A stretch of DNA of 41,343 bases from Acidobacteriota bacterium (lineage in GTDB: Bacteria; Acidobacteriota; Blastocatellia; Pyrinomonadales; Pyrinomonadaceae), in NCBI GenBank assembly GCA_020199995.1, contig JAIVJM010000220.1, forward strand, positions 1 through 41,343, in the 5' to 3' direction. Positions 1 to 7,340 of this stretch are shown here, in pieces. The notes under the pieces are model-generated. The model did no database searches. It had not been told where the DNA came from and saw nothing but the letters and a program-made list of their open reading frames with translations. A program made the translations under genes and the position numbers. Each line of letters starts with the position of its first letter. Within the stretch, counting starts at the first letter, position 1.

Positions 1-756
1 CACCACGACTCCTCGCGCGCGCAGATAATCTTTGACCTCGCCGACGCTGAATTCGCCGAAATGGAACAGCGAGGCGGCTAAAACGGCACTCGCGCCGCCC
101 TCCGTCAGTGCCGCGTGGAAATGTTCGAGCCGGCCCGCGCCGCCCGAGGCGATGACCGGGATGCGAACCGCGTCGGCGACGGCGCGCGTCAGCTCGATGT
201 CGTAGCCGTCGCGCGTGCCGTCCCTGTCCATGCTGGTCAGAAGTATCTCTCCCGCCCCGAGTTCTTCCGCGCGCGCGGCCCACTCGACCGCGTCCCAACC
301 GATATTGCGACGGCCCCCGTGCGTGAAAACCTCCCAGCCCGCGCCCCCCTCCGCCCTCCGGCGCGCGTCCACGGCGACGACGACGCACTGGCTACCGAAG
401 ACCTCCGCGCCTTCGCCGATGAGTTCCGGACGCTCGACCGCAGCGGTGTTCAGCGTGACCTTGTCCGCGCCCGCGCGCAGCACGGCGCGCACATCCTCAA
501 TCGTCTTCAGCCCGCCCCCGACGGTGAAAGGGATGAACACCTCATCGGCCACGCGCCGCACGAGGGCGGCGACGATGTCGCGCTTATCCGAAGAGGCAGT
601 GATGTCGAGGAAGGTCAACTCGTCCGCCCCTTCGAGGTCATAGCGCTTACCCTGTTCCACCGGGTCTCCGGCGTCCACGAGCGAGAGGAAGCGGATGCCT
701 TTGACGACGCGACCGCGGTCAACGTCGAGACAGGGGATGATACGCTTAGCTAACAT
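1..756 (-). CDS. hisF: Imidazole glycerol phosphate synthase, cyclase subunit (partial)
   Basis: This is the HisF cyclase, which with the HisH glutaminase turns PRFAR and ammonia into imidazole glycerol phosphate and AICAR in the cytoplasm. The frame is open for 252 codons from an ATG at 756 to the window edge, so only the last few residues can be missing (the family is about 253-258 aa). It opens [20 protein letters not shown] and keeps both catalytic aspartates of the beta/alpha barrel: D11 in CLDVDRG and D130 in VVVAVDARR. The phosphate-binding TVGGG (about 78-82) is also intact. It is last of the visible his genes, 65 bp after hisH. No hisA lies between them, although hisH-hisA-hisF is a common order. 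Confidence 0.95.
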   Translation of the reverse strand, partial: MLAKRIIPCLDVDRGRVVKGIRFLSLVDAGDPVEQGKRYDLEGADELTFLDITASSDKRDIVAALVRRVADEVFIPFTVGGGLKTIEDVRAVLRAGADKVTLNTAAVERPELIGEGAEVFGSQCVVVAVDARRRAEGGAGWEVFTHGGRRNIGWDAVEWAARAEELGAGEILLTSMDRDGTRDGYDIELTRAVADAVRIPVIASGGAGRLEHFHAALTEGGASAVLAASLFHFGEFSVGEVKDYLRARGVVV

Positions 757-807
757 GATAAAGAGTACGCCGGCTAACAGTATGGCGAGCGGGTTAGCCT
801 TAACAAT

Positions 808-845
808 GCTCAAACGGCTCGCTACCGCTCGCGGTACTGTTCCCT
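808..845. repeat. REP-like dispersed repeat, copy 1 (overlaps the hisH stop)
   Basis: The core GCTACCGCTCGCGGTACTG matches the right arm of the perfect palindrome at 22747-22813 (GCTACCGCTCGCGTTACTG), with one difference in the core and a few in the flanks. The hisH stop codon and its last residues (REQYRER) are encoded inside it. A degenerate partner arm may lie at 782-797. The match is seen directly. Membership in a genome-wide REP family is inferred from two copies. Confidence 0.6.
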
Positions 846-1454
846 CCTGCTCTCCGCGAAGTTCTTGAGCAGACGCAGGCCCGCGGACTGACTCTTCTCC
901 GGATGAAACTGCACGCCGCAGATGTTCCCGCGCGCGACGACGGAAGCATACTGCTCGCCGTATTCCGTCTTGCCGATAACCACGCCTGAGTCGTCCGCGT
1001 CGCAGTAAAAAGAGTGTACGAAGTAGAAGAAACTCCCGCCTTCGATGCCCGACGCGAGTGGGTGCTCGTTCTGCCACTCGACCTGATTCCAGCCGACCTG
1101 CGGCACGCGTAAGGGTTCGACGAAGCGGCGCACGCGCCCGCTGAGGAAGCCAAGCCCGCGGCTCTGCCCAAACTCTTCCGACTCATCGAAAAGCATCTGC
1201 ATCCCGACGCAGACGCCCAGAAGGGGCACGCCTTCCGCCACGCGCTCACGCAACAGCACGTCGAATCCGCGCTCTTCGAGTGCGCTCATGCAGGCGCGGA
1301 AGGCTCCGACGCCGGGGAGCACCAGCTTTGCGGCGCGCCGCAGCACGCCCTCGTCCGCGCTCACGACCGCCGCGCACCCGCCCGCCTGGAAGGCCTTCTC
1401 GACCGAGCGGAGGTTGCCGACGCCGTAATCAATGATCGCCACGCGCGCCGACAT
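822..1454 (-). CDS. hisH: Imidazole glycerol phosphate synthase, glutamine amidotransferase subunit
   Basis: HisH hydrolyses glutamine and channels ammonia to HisF. This 210-aa class I glutaminase has the usual family length. The nucleophile is C82 in [13 protein letters not shown], and the other triad members are H184 and E186 in [14 protein letters not shown] (about 47-52) is the oxyanion region. The ATG start at 1454 lies 3 bp after the hisB stop, so the two are probably translationally coupled. The C-terminal REQYRER is encoded by a dispersed palindromic repeat that also supplies the stop codon, so the native end may have been replaced by repeat insertion. Identity is secure from the motifs and operon. 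Confidence 0.96.
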   Translation of the reverse strand: MSARVAIIDYGVGNLRSVEKAFQAGGCAAVVSADEGVLRRAAKLVLPGVGAFRACMSALEERGFDVLLRERVAEGVPLLGVCVGMQMLFDESEEFGQSRGLGFLSGRVRRFVEPLRVPQVGWNQVEWQNEHPLASGIEGGSFFYFVHSFYCDADDSGVVIGKTEYGEQYASVVARGNICGVQFHPEKSQSAGLRLLKNFAESRREQYRER

Positions 1455-1457
1455 CCT

Positions 1458-2066
1458 CTAGAGAACCCCTTTCGTGCTCGGCACGCCCACGACGCGCGGG
1501 TCGCGCTCGACGGCCTCACGCAGAGCGCGCGCCGCGGCCTTGAATGTGCCTTCGAGGATGTGGTGCGTGTTGCGCCCACGGAGGCAATCGAGCTGGAGGT
1601 TGCAGCGGGCCGCCTCGGCAAACGAGCGCCAGAAGTGTTCGGCCAGCTCGACCGAGAAGTTGCCGATCTGCTGGCGGCGCGTCTCGACTTCATAGACGAG
1701 ATAGAAGCGGCCCGAAAGGTCGACCACAGCGCGGCACAGCGCCTCGTCCATCGGCACCAGCGCCGAGCCGTAGCGCGCTATCCCCTGCTTGTCTCCGAGC
1801 GCCTGCGCGAACGCCTGCCCGAGCGTGATGGCGATGTCCTCGACTGAATGATGGTCGTCTATTTCGAGGTCGCCGCGACATTCTACTTCGAGGTCGAAGA
1901 GCCCGTGGCGCGCGAACAATTCGAGCATGTGGTCGAGGAACGAGACGCCAGTCGAGACCTGCGAACGCCCGTCGCCGTCGAGCCCGACGCGGACGCGCAC
2001 GTCCGTCTCCTTAGTCTTCCGCCTCACTTCCGCCTCGCGCGTTGGTGTCTGTAATTGGGTGCTCAT
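1458..2066 (-). CDS. hisB: Imidazoleglycerol-phosphate dehydratase
   Basis: This is the monofunctional dehydratase converting imidazole glycerol phosphate to imidazole acetol phosphate. The 202-aa protein shows the metal-binding signatures FLDHMLE (43-49), DHHSVED (71-77) and NTHHILE (166-172), plus the conserved SFAEAA helix. There is no N-terminal histidinol-phosphatase domain, so that activity must come from another gene. It starts at ATG 2066, 117 bp downstream of hisC, and ends 3 bp before hisH. The gene looks intact, unlike the hisG/hisD unit upstream in the same operon. Confidence 0.96.
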   Translation of the reverse strand: MSTQLQTPTREAEVRRKTKETDVRVRVGLDGDGRSQVSTGVSFLDHMLELFARHGLFDLEVECRGDLEIDDHHSVEDIAITLGQAFAQALGDKQGIARYGSALVPMDEALCRAVVDLSGRFYLVYEVETRRQQIGNFSVELAEHFWRSFAEAARCNLQLDCLRGRNTHHILEGTFKAAARALREAVERDPRVVGVPSTKGVL

Positions 2067-2126
2067 CAGATTTAACTCAGCCTCCGCCTTTCGTGCTCAA
2101 TCTCTCCGGCGTGTTTCCGAATTTGA

Positions 2127-2165
2127 AATCTCAAATCTCACATTTATAAACCTGAACTTGAGATT
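2127..2165. repeat. Short heptamer-like inverted repeat between hisC and hisB
   Basis: GAAATCTCAAATCTCA contains two near-identical 7-mers (ATCTCAA, ATCTCAC). It faces TTGAGATT 16 bases further on, allowing an 8-bp stem in the 117-bp hisC-hisB gap. It is a weak member of the heptamer hairpins described elsewhere in this window. Confidence 0.4.
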
Positions 2166-2183
2166 GCTGCTCCCTCGCATCCT

Positions 2184-3254
2184 TCATCCGAGTATCTCTT
2201 TCAGCCCCGCGATCAAGAGGTCGTTTTCGCGCGGCGTGCCGACGCTCACGCGAAAGTAATCGGCGAGCATCGGGTAGCCGCTCACATCACGAATCAGAAT
2301 GTCGCGCCTGAGCAGCTCGTCAAAGACTCGTTTCGGCTCGACCGTTGAACGGACGACCATGAAGTTCGCGCGCGAAGCGACGGGCGCGAGGCCCGGTACG
2401 CGTCGCAACTCTTCAAAGAGCCTTTCGCGCTCGGCGACGATATGCCGCACGACGGGCGCGAGTTCCCCGTCGTACATCTCGACTGAGACTTCGGCGGCGG
2501 TCTGCGAGAAGGCGTTGAGATTGTAGGGCAGCAAGGCTTTCCCCACTTCGCGCGCCAGCTCGGGCGCGGCGAGCAGGTAGCCGACGCGCAGCGCCGCCAG
2601 CGCCATCGCCTTCGAGAAGGTGCGGAAGACAGCAAGATTCGGATGGCGTTCGAGGAGCGGTACGACCGTCTCGCCGGAGAACTCGAAATAGGCTTCGTCC
2701 ACCACGACGAGGCCACGCGCCGCCGCGAGCAGCGTTTCGAGAGCGCCGTCCGACATCCGGCAGCCCGTCGGGTTGTTTGGCGAGCAGATGATCGTCACGT
2801 CCGGGTCATTCGTCCTGATCGAATCCAGCAAGGCAGCCACATCGAATTGCAGCCCCGCGTCGAGCGGGACGCTCAACACTTCGCCGCCGAGCACGGTCGC
2901 CACCTGCCTGTAGAGCGCGAACGTCGGCTCGCTGATGAGCACGCGTCGGCCCTCCCCGACCGTCACCATCAGAAGCGCCTGAATCAACTCGTTCGACCCG
3001 TTCCCCGCCAGAACTCCCTCGGACTTCCAACCGGCGAACGCCGCCAGTTTCTCGTGCAAAGCGGCGGGCACGAAGTCCGGGTAACGATTCCACGCGCGTC
3101 CGCCCATGCGCCGCAGCGTCTCGCGCTTGATCGCCTCGGACGCGTCCCATGGGCTCTCATTCTGATTCAACTTCACCGACGCGCGCTCAGGCGACAGCGT
3201 GTAGGCGCGGAGCCCGCGGACAGCGGATTTGATTTTTTCCAAAGGGTTCGACAT
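2184..3254 (-). CDS. hisC: Histidinol-phosphate aminotransferase
   Basis: HisC is a PLP-dependent class I/II aminotransferase that converts imidazole acetol phosphate to histidinol phosphate using glutamate. With the ATG at 3254 (an in-frame TTG lies just upstream) it is 356 aa, normal for the family. Visible landmarks are NQNESPW (about 30-36, substrate region), NGSNEL (85-90), SPNNPTG (158-164), DEAYFEF (186-192) and the PLP lysine K215 in FSKAMALAALRVGY, followed by the phosphate-binding Arg. It is the third gene of the his operon, 46 bp after hisD. No strong Shine-Dalgarno is visible, so coupling to upstream translation is possible. Confidence 0.95.
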   Translation of the reverse strand: MSNPLEKIKSAVRGLRAYTLSPERASVKLNQNESPWDASEAIKRETLRRMGGRAWNRYPDFVPAALHEKLAAFAGWKSEGVLAGNGSNELIQALLMVTVGEGRRVLISEPTFALYRQVATVLGGEVLSVPLDAGLQFDVAALLDSIRTNDPDVTIICSPNNPTGCRMSDGALETLLAAARGLVVVDEAYFEFSGETVVPLLERHPNLAVFRTFSKAMALAALRVGYLLAAPELAREVGKALLPYNLNAFSQTAAEVSVEMYDGELAPVVRHIVAERERLFEELRRVPGLAPVASRANFMVVRSTVEPKRVFDELLRRDILIRDVSGYPMLADYFRVSVGTPRENDLLIAGLKEILG

Positions 3255-3300
3255 CAATAATATTTCTGTTAGAGCAGGACTCGTTCCAGCCCCTCCGATC

Positions 3301-4668
3301 TTATCCTTCCATCCGAATCAGCGCCGAGCGCGCGTGCGCGTCCAGACCTTCGGCCCGCGCCAGCGCGACGATCATGCGTCCCGACTCGTTGAGCTCATCG
3401 CGCGTGTAGCGGATAATGCTCATGCGGCGTTGGAAGTCGCTGACGCCGAGCGCCGAAGAGAAGCGCGCCGCGCCGCCCGTCGGCAGAACGTGGTTCGGCC
3501 CCGCGAAGTAGTCGCCCACGGCTTCCGGCGCGTATGCCCCAAAGAAGATGGCCCCGGCGTGGAGGACGCGCGACGCCGCAGCCTCTTCGTCGCGGACGAC
3601 GATTTCGAGATGTTCCGGTGCAAGTTCATTCACGATTGCGTATGCTTCTTCGATGTCGCCCACGACGATGATCGCGCCGTAATCCGCCAGCGAGCGCCTG
3701 ACGATCTTCTCACGCGGGATTGTTTCCGTGCCGTAGGCGAGCGCGGCGACAGCCTGCGCGCCGCCGACCGTGTAAATCTCCTCGACGCCCAACTCGACGA
3801 GCGCCGCCGCCACCGCCGGAGTCTCGGCGAGCGTGCGCGGCGGCGTCACCACGACGATGCGCCCCACGCCCGCGACCTGCGCCGGAACGACGTTCATCAC
3901 CACCGACGAAGGGTAACTGGCCGTCCCGCCCGGCACGTAGAGCCCGGCCGACTCGACCGGCGTGACGCGCTGGCCGAGACGCACGCCGCGCCCCGCCTCC
4001 ATCTCCCAGCCTTCGACGCGCTCGCGCTCGTGAAAGGCGCGGACGTTGCGGATGCTCGCACGCAGCGCTTCCAGCACGGACGCGTCCACTCGCGCCGCCG
4101 ATTCCCTGAGGGCCGCAGCGCCGATGCGCAGCTCCGCGGCCTTCAGGCGCACGCCGTCGAAGCGGGCTGTGTAATCGAGCAGCGCCGCGTCGCCGCGCGC
4201 GCGAACCTCCTCGATGATCTCCGCCACGGCGCGCATCAGCTCCTCGTCCAGAGACACACTGCGCCCCTTGATGCGCGCGAGCTTCGCACGCCGCCTCTCG
4301 TCCTCGCCCCTCTCGATGAGTTCGATCAAGCTACTCCCCCTCCCCCTTCTTCGACCGCGCGGCTCAGCCTCGCGCGCGGCGACGGCGATGCGGCAGCGGC
4401 TGATCTTGAGGTCGAGCGGCTGCAACACGTCGGCCCCCGTTTCGAGCAGCACATCGCGGCCCACCACCCCGCAGTCCGCGATCCCATGCTCGACGTAGAC
4501 CGGCACATCCGACGGCTTGACGAAGACGAAACGGAAGCGCCCGCTCTCGTCTTCGACCGCGAGGCGGCGCGAGGCCAGAGCCTCGACGCTGGCGCGCACC
4601 CCCGCGCGCGCCAGCAGCGCAAGCGCCTTCGCCTGCATCCGGCCCTTCGCAATCGCCATGGTCAGCAT
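3301..4668 (-). CDS. HisG-HisD chimera: ATP phosphoribosyltransferase N-half joined in frame to an internally deleted histidinol dehydrogenase
   Basis: One 455-aa frame holds pieces of two enzymes. Residues 1 to about 105 are short-form HisG (TMAIAKGRM, FVFVKPSDVPVYVEHGIADCG, DLKISRCRIAVA). The second half of HisG, with the PRPP/ribose-phosphate binding loop, is absent. From about residue 112 (LIELIERGEDERR) the protein is HisD, with ARGDAALLDYTARFDG, VPGGTASYPSSVVMN and VGGAQAVAALAYGTETIP. The sequence then jumps to KIVRRSLADYGAIIVV. The block holding GPGN..., the GPSE region and the QAEHD zinc ligands (Gln and His) is missing, about 85-110 residues. Later catalytic residues remain: NELAPEHLE (general-base Glu-His) and GDYFAGPNH. 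A purine-rich run before TTG 4334 could be the native hisD ribosome site. Neither activity is expected as written. ATG 4668 overlaps the hisZ stop. Confidence 0.85.
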   Translation of the reverse strand: MLTMAIAKGRMQAKALALLARAGVRASVEALASRRLAVEDESGRFRFVFVKPSDVPVYVEHGIADCGVVGRDVLLETGADVLQPLDLKISRCRIAVAAREAEPRGRRRGRGSSLIELIERGEDERRRAKLARIKGRSVSLDEELMRAVAEIIEEVRARGDAALLDYTARFDGVRLKAAELRIGAAALRESAARVDASVLEALRASIRNVRAFHERERVEGWEMEAGRGVRLGQRVTPVESAGLYVPGGTASYPSSVVMNVVPAQVAGVGRIVVVTPPRTLAETPAVAAALVELGVEEIYTVGGAQAVAALAYGTETIPREKIVRRSLADYGAIIVVGDIEEAYAIVNELAPEHLEIVVRDEEAAASRVLHAGAIFFGAYAPEAVGDYFAGPNHVLPTGGAARFSSALGVSDFQRRMSIIRYTRDELNESGRMIVALARAEGLDAHARSALIRMEG

Positions 4669-5795
4669 CACTCGCCCCCCGTTCTGAGCGCGATCCGCTC
4701 CCCTTCGGCGCGCCTGCGTCGCGCCTCCATAAATAACTCCCGCGCCCCGCCGCCTTCGACGACGGAGGCCGCACGCTCAGGCATATCCGACAACTCTTCC
4801 GCGCCGCCTCGCCCCAGCACCTCGCCGAGCGCGTCGAGGTCGAGCACAAAGCCGACCGCCGGTTCGCGCCGCCCGAAATTGGACGCCAGCTCGTCGTAGC
4901 GACCGCCGCTGCCGACGCGCGCGCCCGCGCCCTCGACGTAGATTCTGAAGACGAGCCCCGTGTAGTAGTTCATCCCCGACACATCGCCGAGGTCAATCTC
5001 GAAACACTCGGCGAGGTCGAGCGCTTCGATGACGCCCCAAATCTCCGCGAGCGCACACAGGCCTTGACTCGAGTGCGGCCCTCCGGAAACTGCGCGCGCC
5101 TCTTCGAGCGCCCCCCGCTTTCCCGTCAGGCGCACGAGCCGCATCGCCAGAGAAGCGGCGGCGGCGTTCGCCCCCCCGCATCCGGCGAGCAGCGCTTCGA
5201 GCCCAGCCCCGTCGCGAATGTCAATCAGCCGGCGCAACTCTTCGCGAGCGGCTTCGTCGAGGCCGAGTTCCTGCGAGACGCCGCGCAAAATCCCCGCGTG
5301 GTTGAGCGTGATGCGGTAGCGCGCGCGCAGTCCGAGACGTTCCAGAACTTCCGCCGCGATAACGAGCACCTCCACGTCCGCCACGCCGACGCCCGCGCCG
5401 ATCAGCTCGCACCCGAGCTGGCGCGTCTGCCGCTTCCATTCGGCGTGCGAGCGCGGGCGCTGCCGGAAGACTGAAGCGGCATAGCAGAAGCGTAAGGGTC
5501 GCGCTCTCTCGCTGAAGAGCGTGGCGGCGGCGCGCGCCACCGCCGAGGTGACGTCGGGCCTCAGCGCGAGCATGCGCCCGTCCGTGTCCGTAAAGCGGAA
5601 TGTGCGCTGCGCTTCGGGGCGGCCCATCCCACGCTCGAACAGCGCGTAGTAGTCCACCACGGGCGTCGCGATCTCCTCGTAGCCCCAGCCGTCGAAGACC
5701 GACATCACCGCATTCTCGACCGCGCGCCGCAGACGCGCCTCACCACCGAAGTAGTAGCGCATCCCGCCGGGAAGTTTTGAGAGTGGTTCGTTCAT
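4668..5795 (-). CDS. hisZ: ATP phosphoribosyltransferase regulatory subunit
   Basis: HisZ is a catalytically dead class II histidyl-tRNA synthetase paralogue. It forms a complex with short-form HisG, activates it and mediates histidine feedback. The 375-aa protein shows the class II fold: PGGMRYYFG near the start, GYEEIATPVVDYYALFERG (motif 1 region), LRPDVTSAVAR (about 98-108) with LRFCYAASVFRQR (motif 2 region), and the C-terminal GSGGRYDELASNFGR (motif 3-like). It lacks the anticodon-binding domain of true HisRS. Its presence fits the short HisG type downstream. It is the first structural gene after the attenuator. The ATG at 5795 is preceded directly by heptamer repeats, and no Shine-Dalgarno is visible. 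Confidence 0.92.
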   Translation of the reverse strand: MNEPLSKLPGGMRYYFGGEARLRRAVENAVMSVFDGWGYEEIATPVVDYYALFERGMGRPEAQRTFRFTDTDGRMLALRPDVTSAVARAAATLFSERARPLRFCYAASVFRQRPRSHAEWKRQTRQLGCELIGAGVGVADVEVLVIAAEVLERLGLRARYRITLNHAGILRGVSQELGLDEAAREELRRLIDIRDGAGLEALLAGCGGANAAAASLAMRLVRLTGKRGALEEARAVSGGPHSSQGLCALAEIWGVIEALDLAECFEIDLGDVSGMNYYTGLVFRIYVEGAGARVGSGGRYDELASNFGRREPAVGFVLDLDALGEVLGRGGAEELSDMPERAASVVEGGGARELFMEARRRRAEGERIALRTGGE

Positions 5796-5797
5796 GG

Positions 5798-5933
5798 CTG
5801 TTAGCTGTTAGCTGTTAGCTGTTAGCTGTTAGCTGTTAGCTTTTAATCCTGACCGGGCTTGAAGCGCCCGCTGAATATTTCAAGCCGCCGGAACGGGGAT
5901 TGGCTGAAAGCTATAAGCTAACAGCTAACAGCT
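5798..5933. repeat. Heptamer array and inverted partner upstream of hisZ
   Basis: Six consecutive copies of CTGTTAG occupy 5798-5840. After a 76-base spacer the inverse, GCTAACAGCTAACAGCT, sits at 5917-5933, so the arms can pair for about 17 bp or slide by 7-bp steps. On the minus strand the array lies between the attenuator terminator and the hisZ start codon and ends 2 bases before the ATG. Unit length and inversion are seen directly; any role in mRNA structure or as a mobile repeat is inference. Confidence 0.85.
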
Positions 5934-5947
5934 CCCAATAGCTCCCC

Positions 5948-5987
5948 AAAAACAAAAACGCCGCTCGACATCTTTCATGTCGGCGGC
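5948..5987 (-). terminator. his operon attenuator (intrinsic terminator)
   Basis: On the minus strand GCCGCCGACAT (5987-5977), loop GAAAG, and ATGTCGAGCGGC (5971-5960) form a GC-rich stem with one bulge, followed by GTTTTTGTTTTT. It lies between the His-rich leader peptide and hisZ. The 5' arm overlaps CACGCTGCCG (5993-5984), which can instead pair with CGGCAGCCGCGTG (6073-6061) inside the end of the leader reading frame, with a 3-base bulge. A ribosome stalled at the His codons would leave that segment free to form the antiterminator. A ribosome reaching the stop codon would cover it and allow termination. Confidence 0.9.
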
Positions 5988-6045
5988 AGCGTGTGAGTCG
6001 AAGATAACTTTTACGGCGCTTCCAGCTTTTCCTGACCCCTGCGCC

Positions 6046-6129
6046 TTACGAGTCACCACCCACGCGGCTGCCGGCACGGCGATGATGGAGGCCGTGATGC
6101 AGCGTCGTGTGGTGGAGGTGGTGCGTCAT
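6046..6129 (-). CDS. his operon leader peptide (attenuation sensor)
   Basis: A 27-codon frame from ATG 6129 to TAA 6046 starts MTHHLHHTTLHHGLHH: eight histidines in the first 16 residues, as four HH pairs. Both CAC and CAT codons are used. It sits about 30 bases after a strong promoter and 59 bases before an intrinsic terminator that precedes hisZ. This is the arrangement of enterobacterial hisL, although the peptide sequence is unrelated. The peptide is a sensor: low charged tRNA-His would stall ribosomes and favour the antiterminator. AGGA lies 11 bases before the ATG. The reading frame, promoter and terminator are seen; the mechanism is inferred from known his attenuation. Confidence 0.9.
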   Translation of the reverse strand: MTHHLHHTTLHHGLHHRRAGSRVGGDS

Positions 6130-6165
6130 TGTGCGAAATATCCTGACAATCTCTCGGGCTGGTTT

Positions 6166-6195
6166 GTTATACCCGACCGCTCCGACGCCTGTCAA
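6166..6195 (-). promoter_or_regulatory. Sigma70-type promoter of the his operon
   Basis: On the minus strand a perfect -35 TTGACA (6195-6190) is followed after 18 bases by TATAAC (6171-6166). Transcription would begin near 6158, about 30 bases before the leader peptide ATG. It lies between the end of the VWFA gene and the leader. Confidence 0.85.
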
Positions 6196-6228
6196 ACCGA
6201 CGCCGGGTCGCGAATGCTTTTCCAATGT

Positions 6229-7336
6229 CTATCGCGGCGCGTAGTAGCCGACGCGCGAGTTGATCTGGAGGGGACGGCCCGGCACTTCGACCTTCACGCG
6301 TCGGAAGCGCCCGTCGCGGGCCGCGTCGGTGGGCGTGTAGTAGAGCGCGTATTGGCTGCGCAGCTCCTCCGCAATCTCGCCGTAGACGCCTTCGAGCGCG
6401 CTGAAGCTTTGCGGCTTGTAGAGCCGACCGCCGGTGGCCGTCGTCAGCTGCGCGAGGTTACGCTCGCTCGCGTCGAGCACGCGCACGCCCTCGCGCAGGT
6501 CGCCGATGCGCAGCTCGTTGAAGCGGACTGAGGAGTCCGTCCCCGCGAGCAGATTGTCCAGCTCCGACTGCTTGCGCGCGCGCTCGATCTCGGTGTTGCT
6601 GGAGCAGCAGCGCGTCGTTGAAGCGAGTGAAGACGCCGGTCGTCAGGCGTCTGAGCGCCCGGCGCAACTGGAGGCGGCTCTGCGTCCAGTCGAGCAGAAG
6701 CTCGACGCGGTCGTCGAACTTGATGAGGCTGATGCGGTCTTCGGCGTCGAGGCGCGAGGCGAACTCTTCGGCGGCACGGCGGAAATCCTCGAAGCTCGCC
6801 GCAACCGAGGAAGACGAGTCCACCAGAAGCGCCACGTCCACCGGCACGCGCCGGAGCGAAAGCTCGCTCAGAGGCTGCTCGCGCCCCTCCTCATAGACGC
6901 GGAAATCTTCGCGCTTGAGGTCGGATACGAGCCGCCCCGAAGCGTCGCGCACCGTCACCGGCAGAAGCACTTCGCTGCTGCTGATCTTGACCACCTCGTC
7001 CTCGTCAATCGCTTCGGCGTCTTCGACGCTTTGCCTGCCCGGCTGCTTCTGTGCTTCCTGCTTCAGGGCTTCACTCGCACCTGCGCCGCCCGCAGCTACT
7101 TTGCCGGCATCGTTCTTTCGCGTTTGAGTTGCGTCCGGGTTTGAAGACCCCGCCGCCGGAGATGCTTTGCGCGGGCGCGTGTGAGTTTGCGTCCGGGCCT
7201 CGGATGAGTTGAAGGCGCTGGCGGCGAGACAGGCGACGATCAGCACGAGCGCGAGAGGCCGCGCCCATTTGTACGCTGGAGCTGCGGACGCCGAAGATTT
7301 TTTCACCTCACGCCTGACACGATTCGCTGACGGCAT
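6229..7336 (-). pseudogene. Secreted VWFA-domain protein with an internal out-of-frame deletion
   Basis: ATG 7336 has a good ribosome site (GAGAGG...AAGG) 4 bp after the upstream stop. The first frame encodes a membrane anchor or signal (about 24-42, LALVLIVACLAASAF), a basic/Ser linker, and a VWFA start: VPVDVALLVDSSSSV (MIDAS DxSxS), AEDRISLIKFDDRVELLLDWT, GVFTRFNDALLL. At about 6596-6612 the text switches frame. The second frame continues SNTEIERARKQSELD and ends with LAQLTTATGGRLYKP, EELRSQYALYYTP and RVGYYAPR, the normal end of this acidobacterial VWFA family. The central beta-strand with the expected TDG motif is missing (roughly 50-60 residues). Frame A alone would stop at 6458. The native role is unknown; MIDAS proteins of this kind act at the cell surface. 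Confidence 0.8.
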
Positions 7337-7340
7337 CGCC

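Noticed and set aside
3229..4899. Long plus-strand open frame (556 codons) opposite hisG/hisD and the end of hisZ
   Set aside because: Its composition is Arg/His/Asp-rich with no motif, and it mirrors the GC-rich third positions of the minus-strand enzymes. It is an antisense shadow.
5798..5933. CRISPR array
   Set aside because: Units are 7 bp with no spacers, and no cas genes are near. It is a short tandem repeat with an inverted partner.
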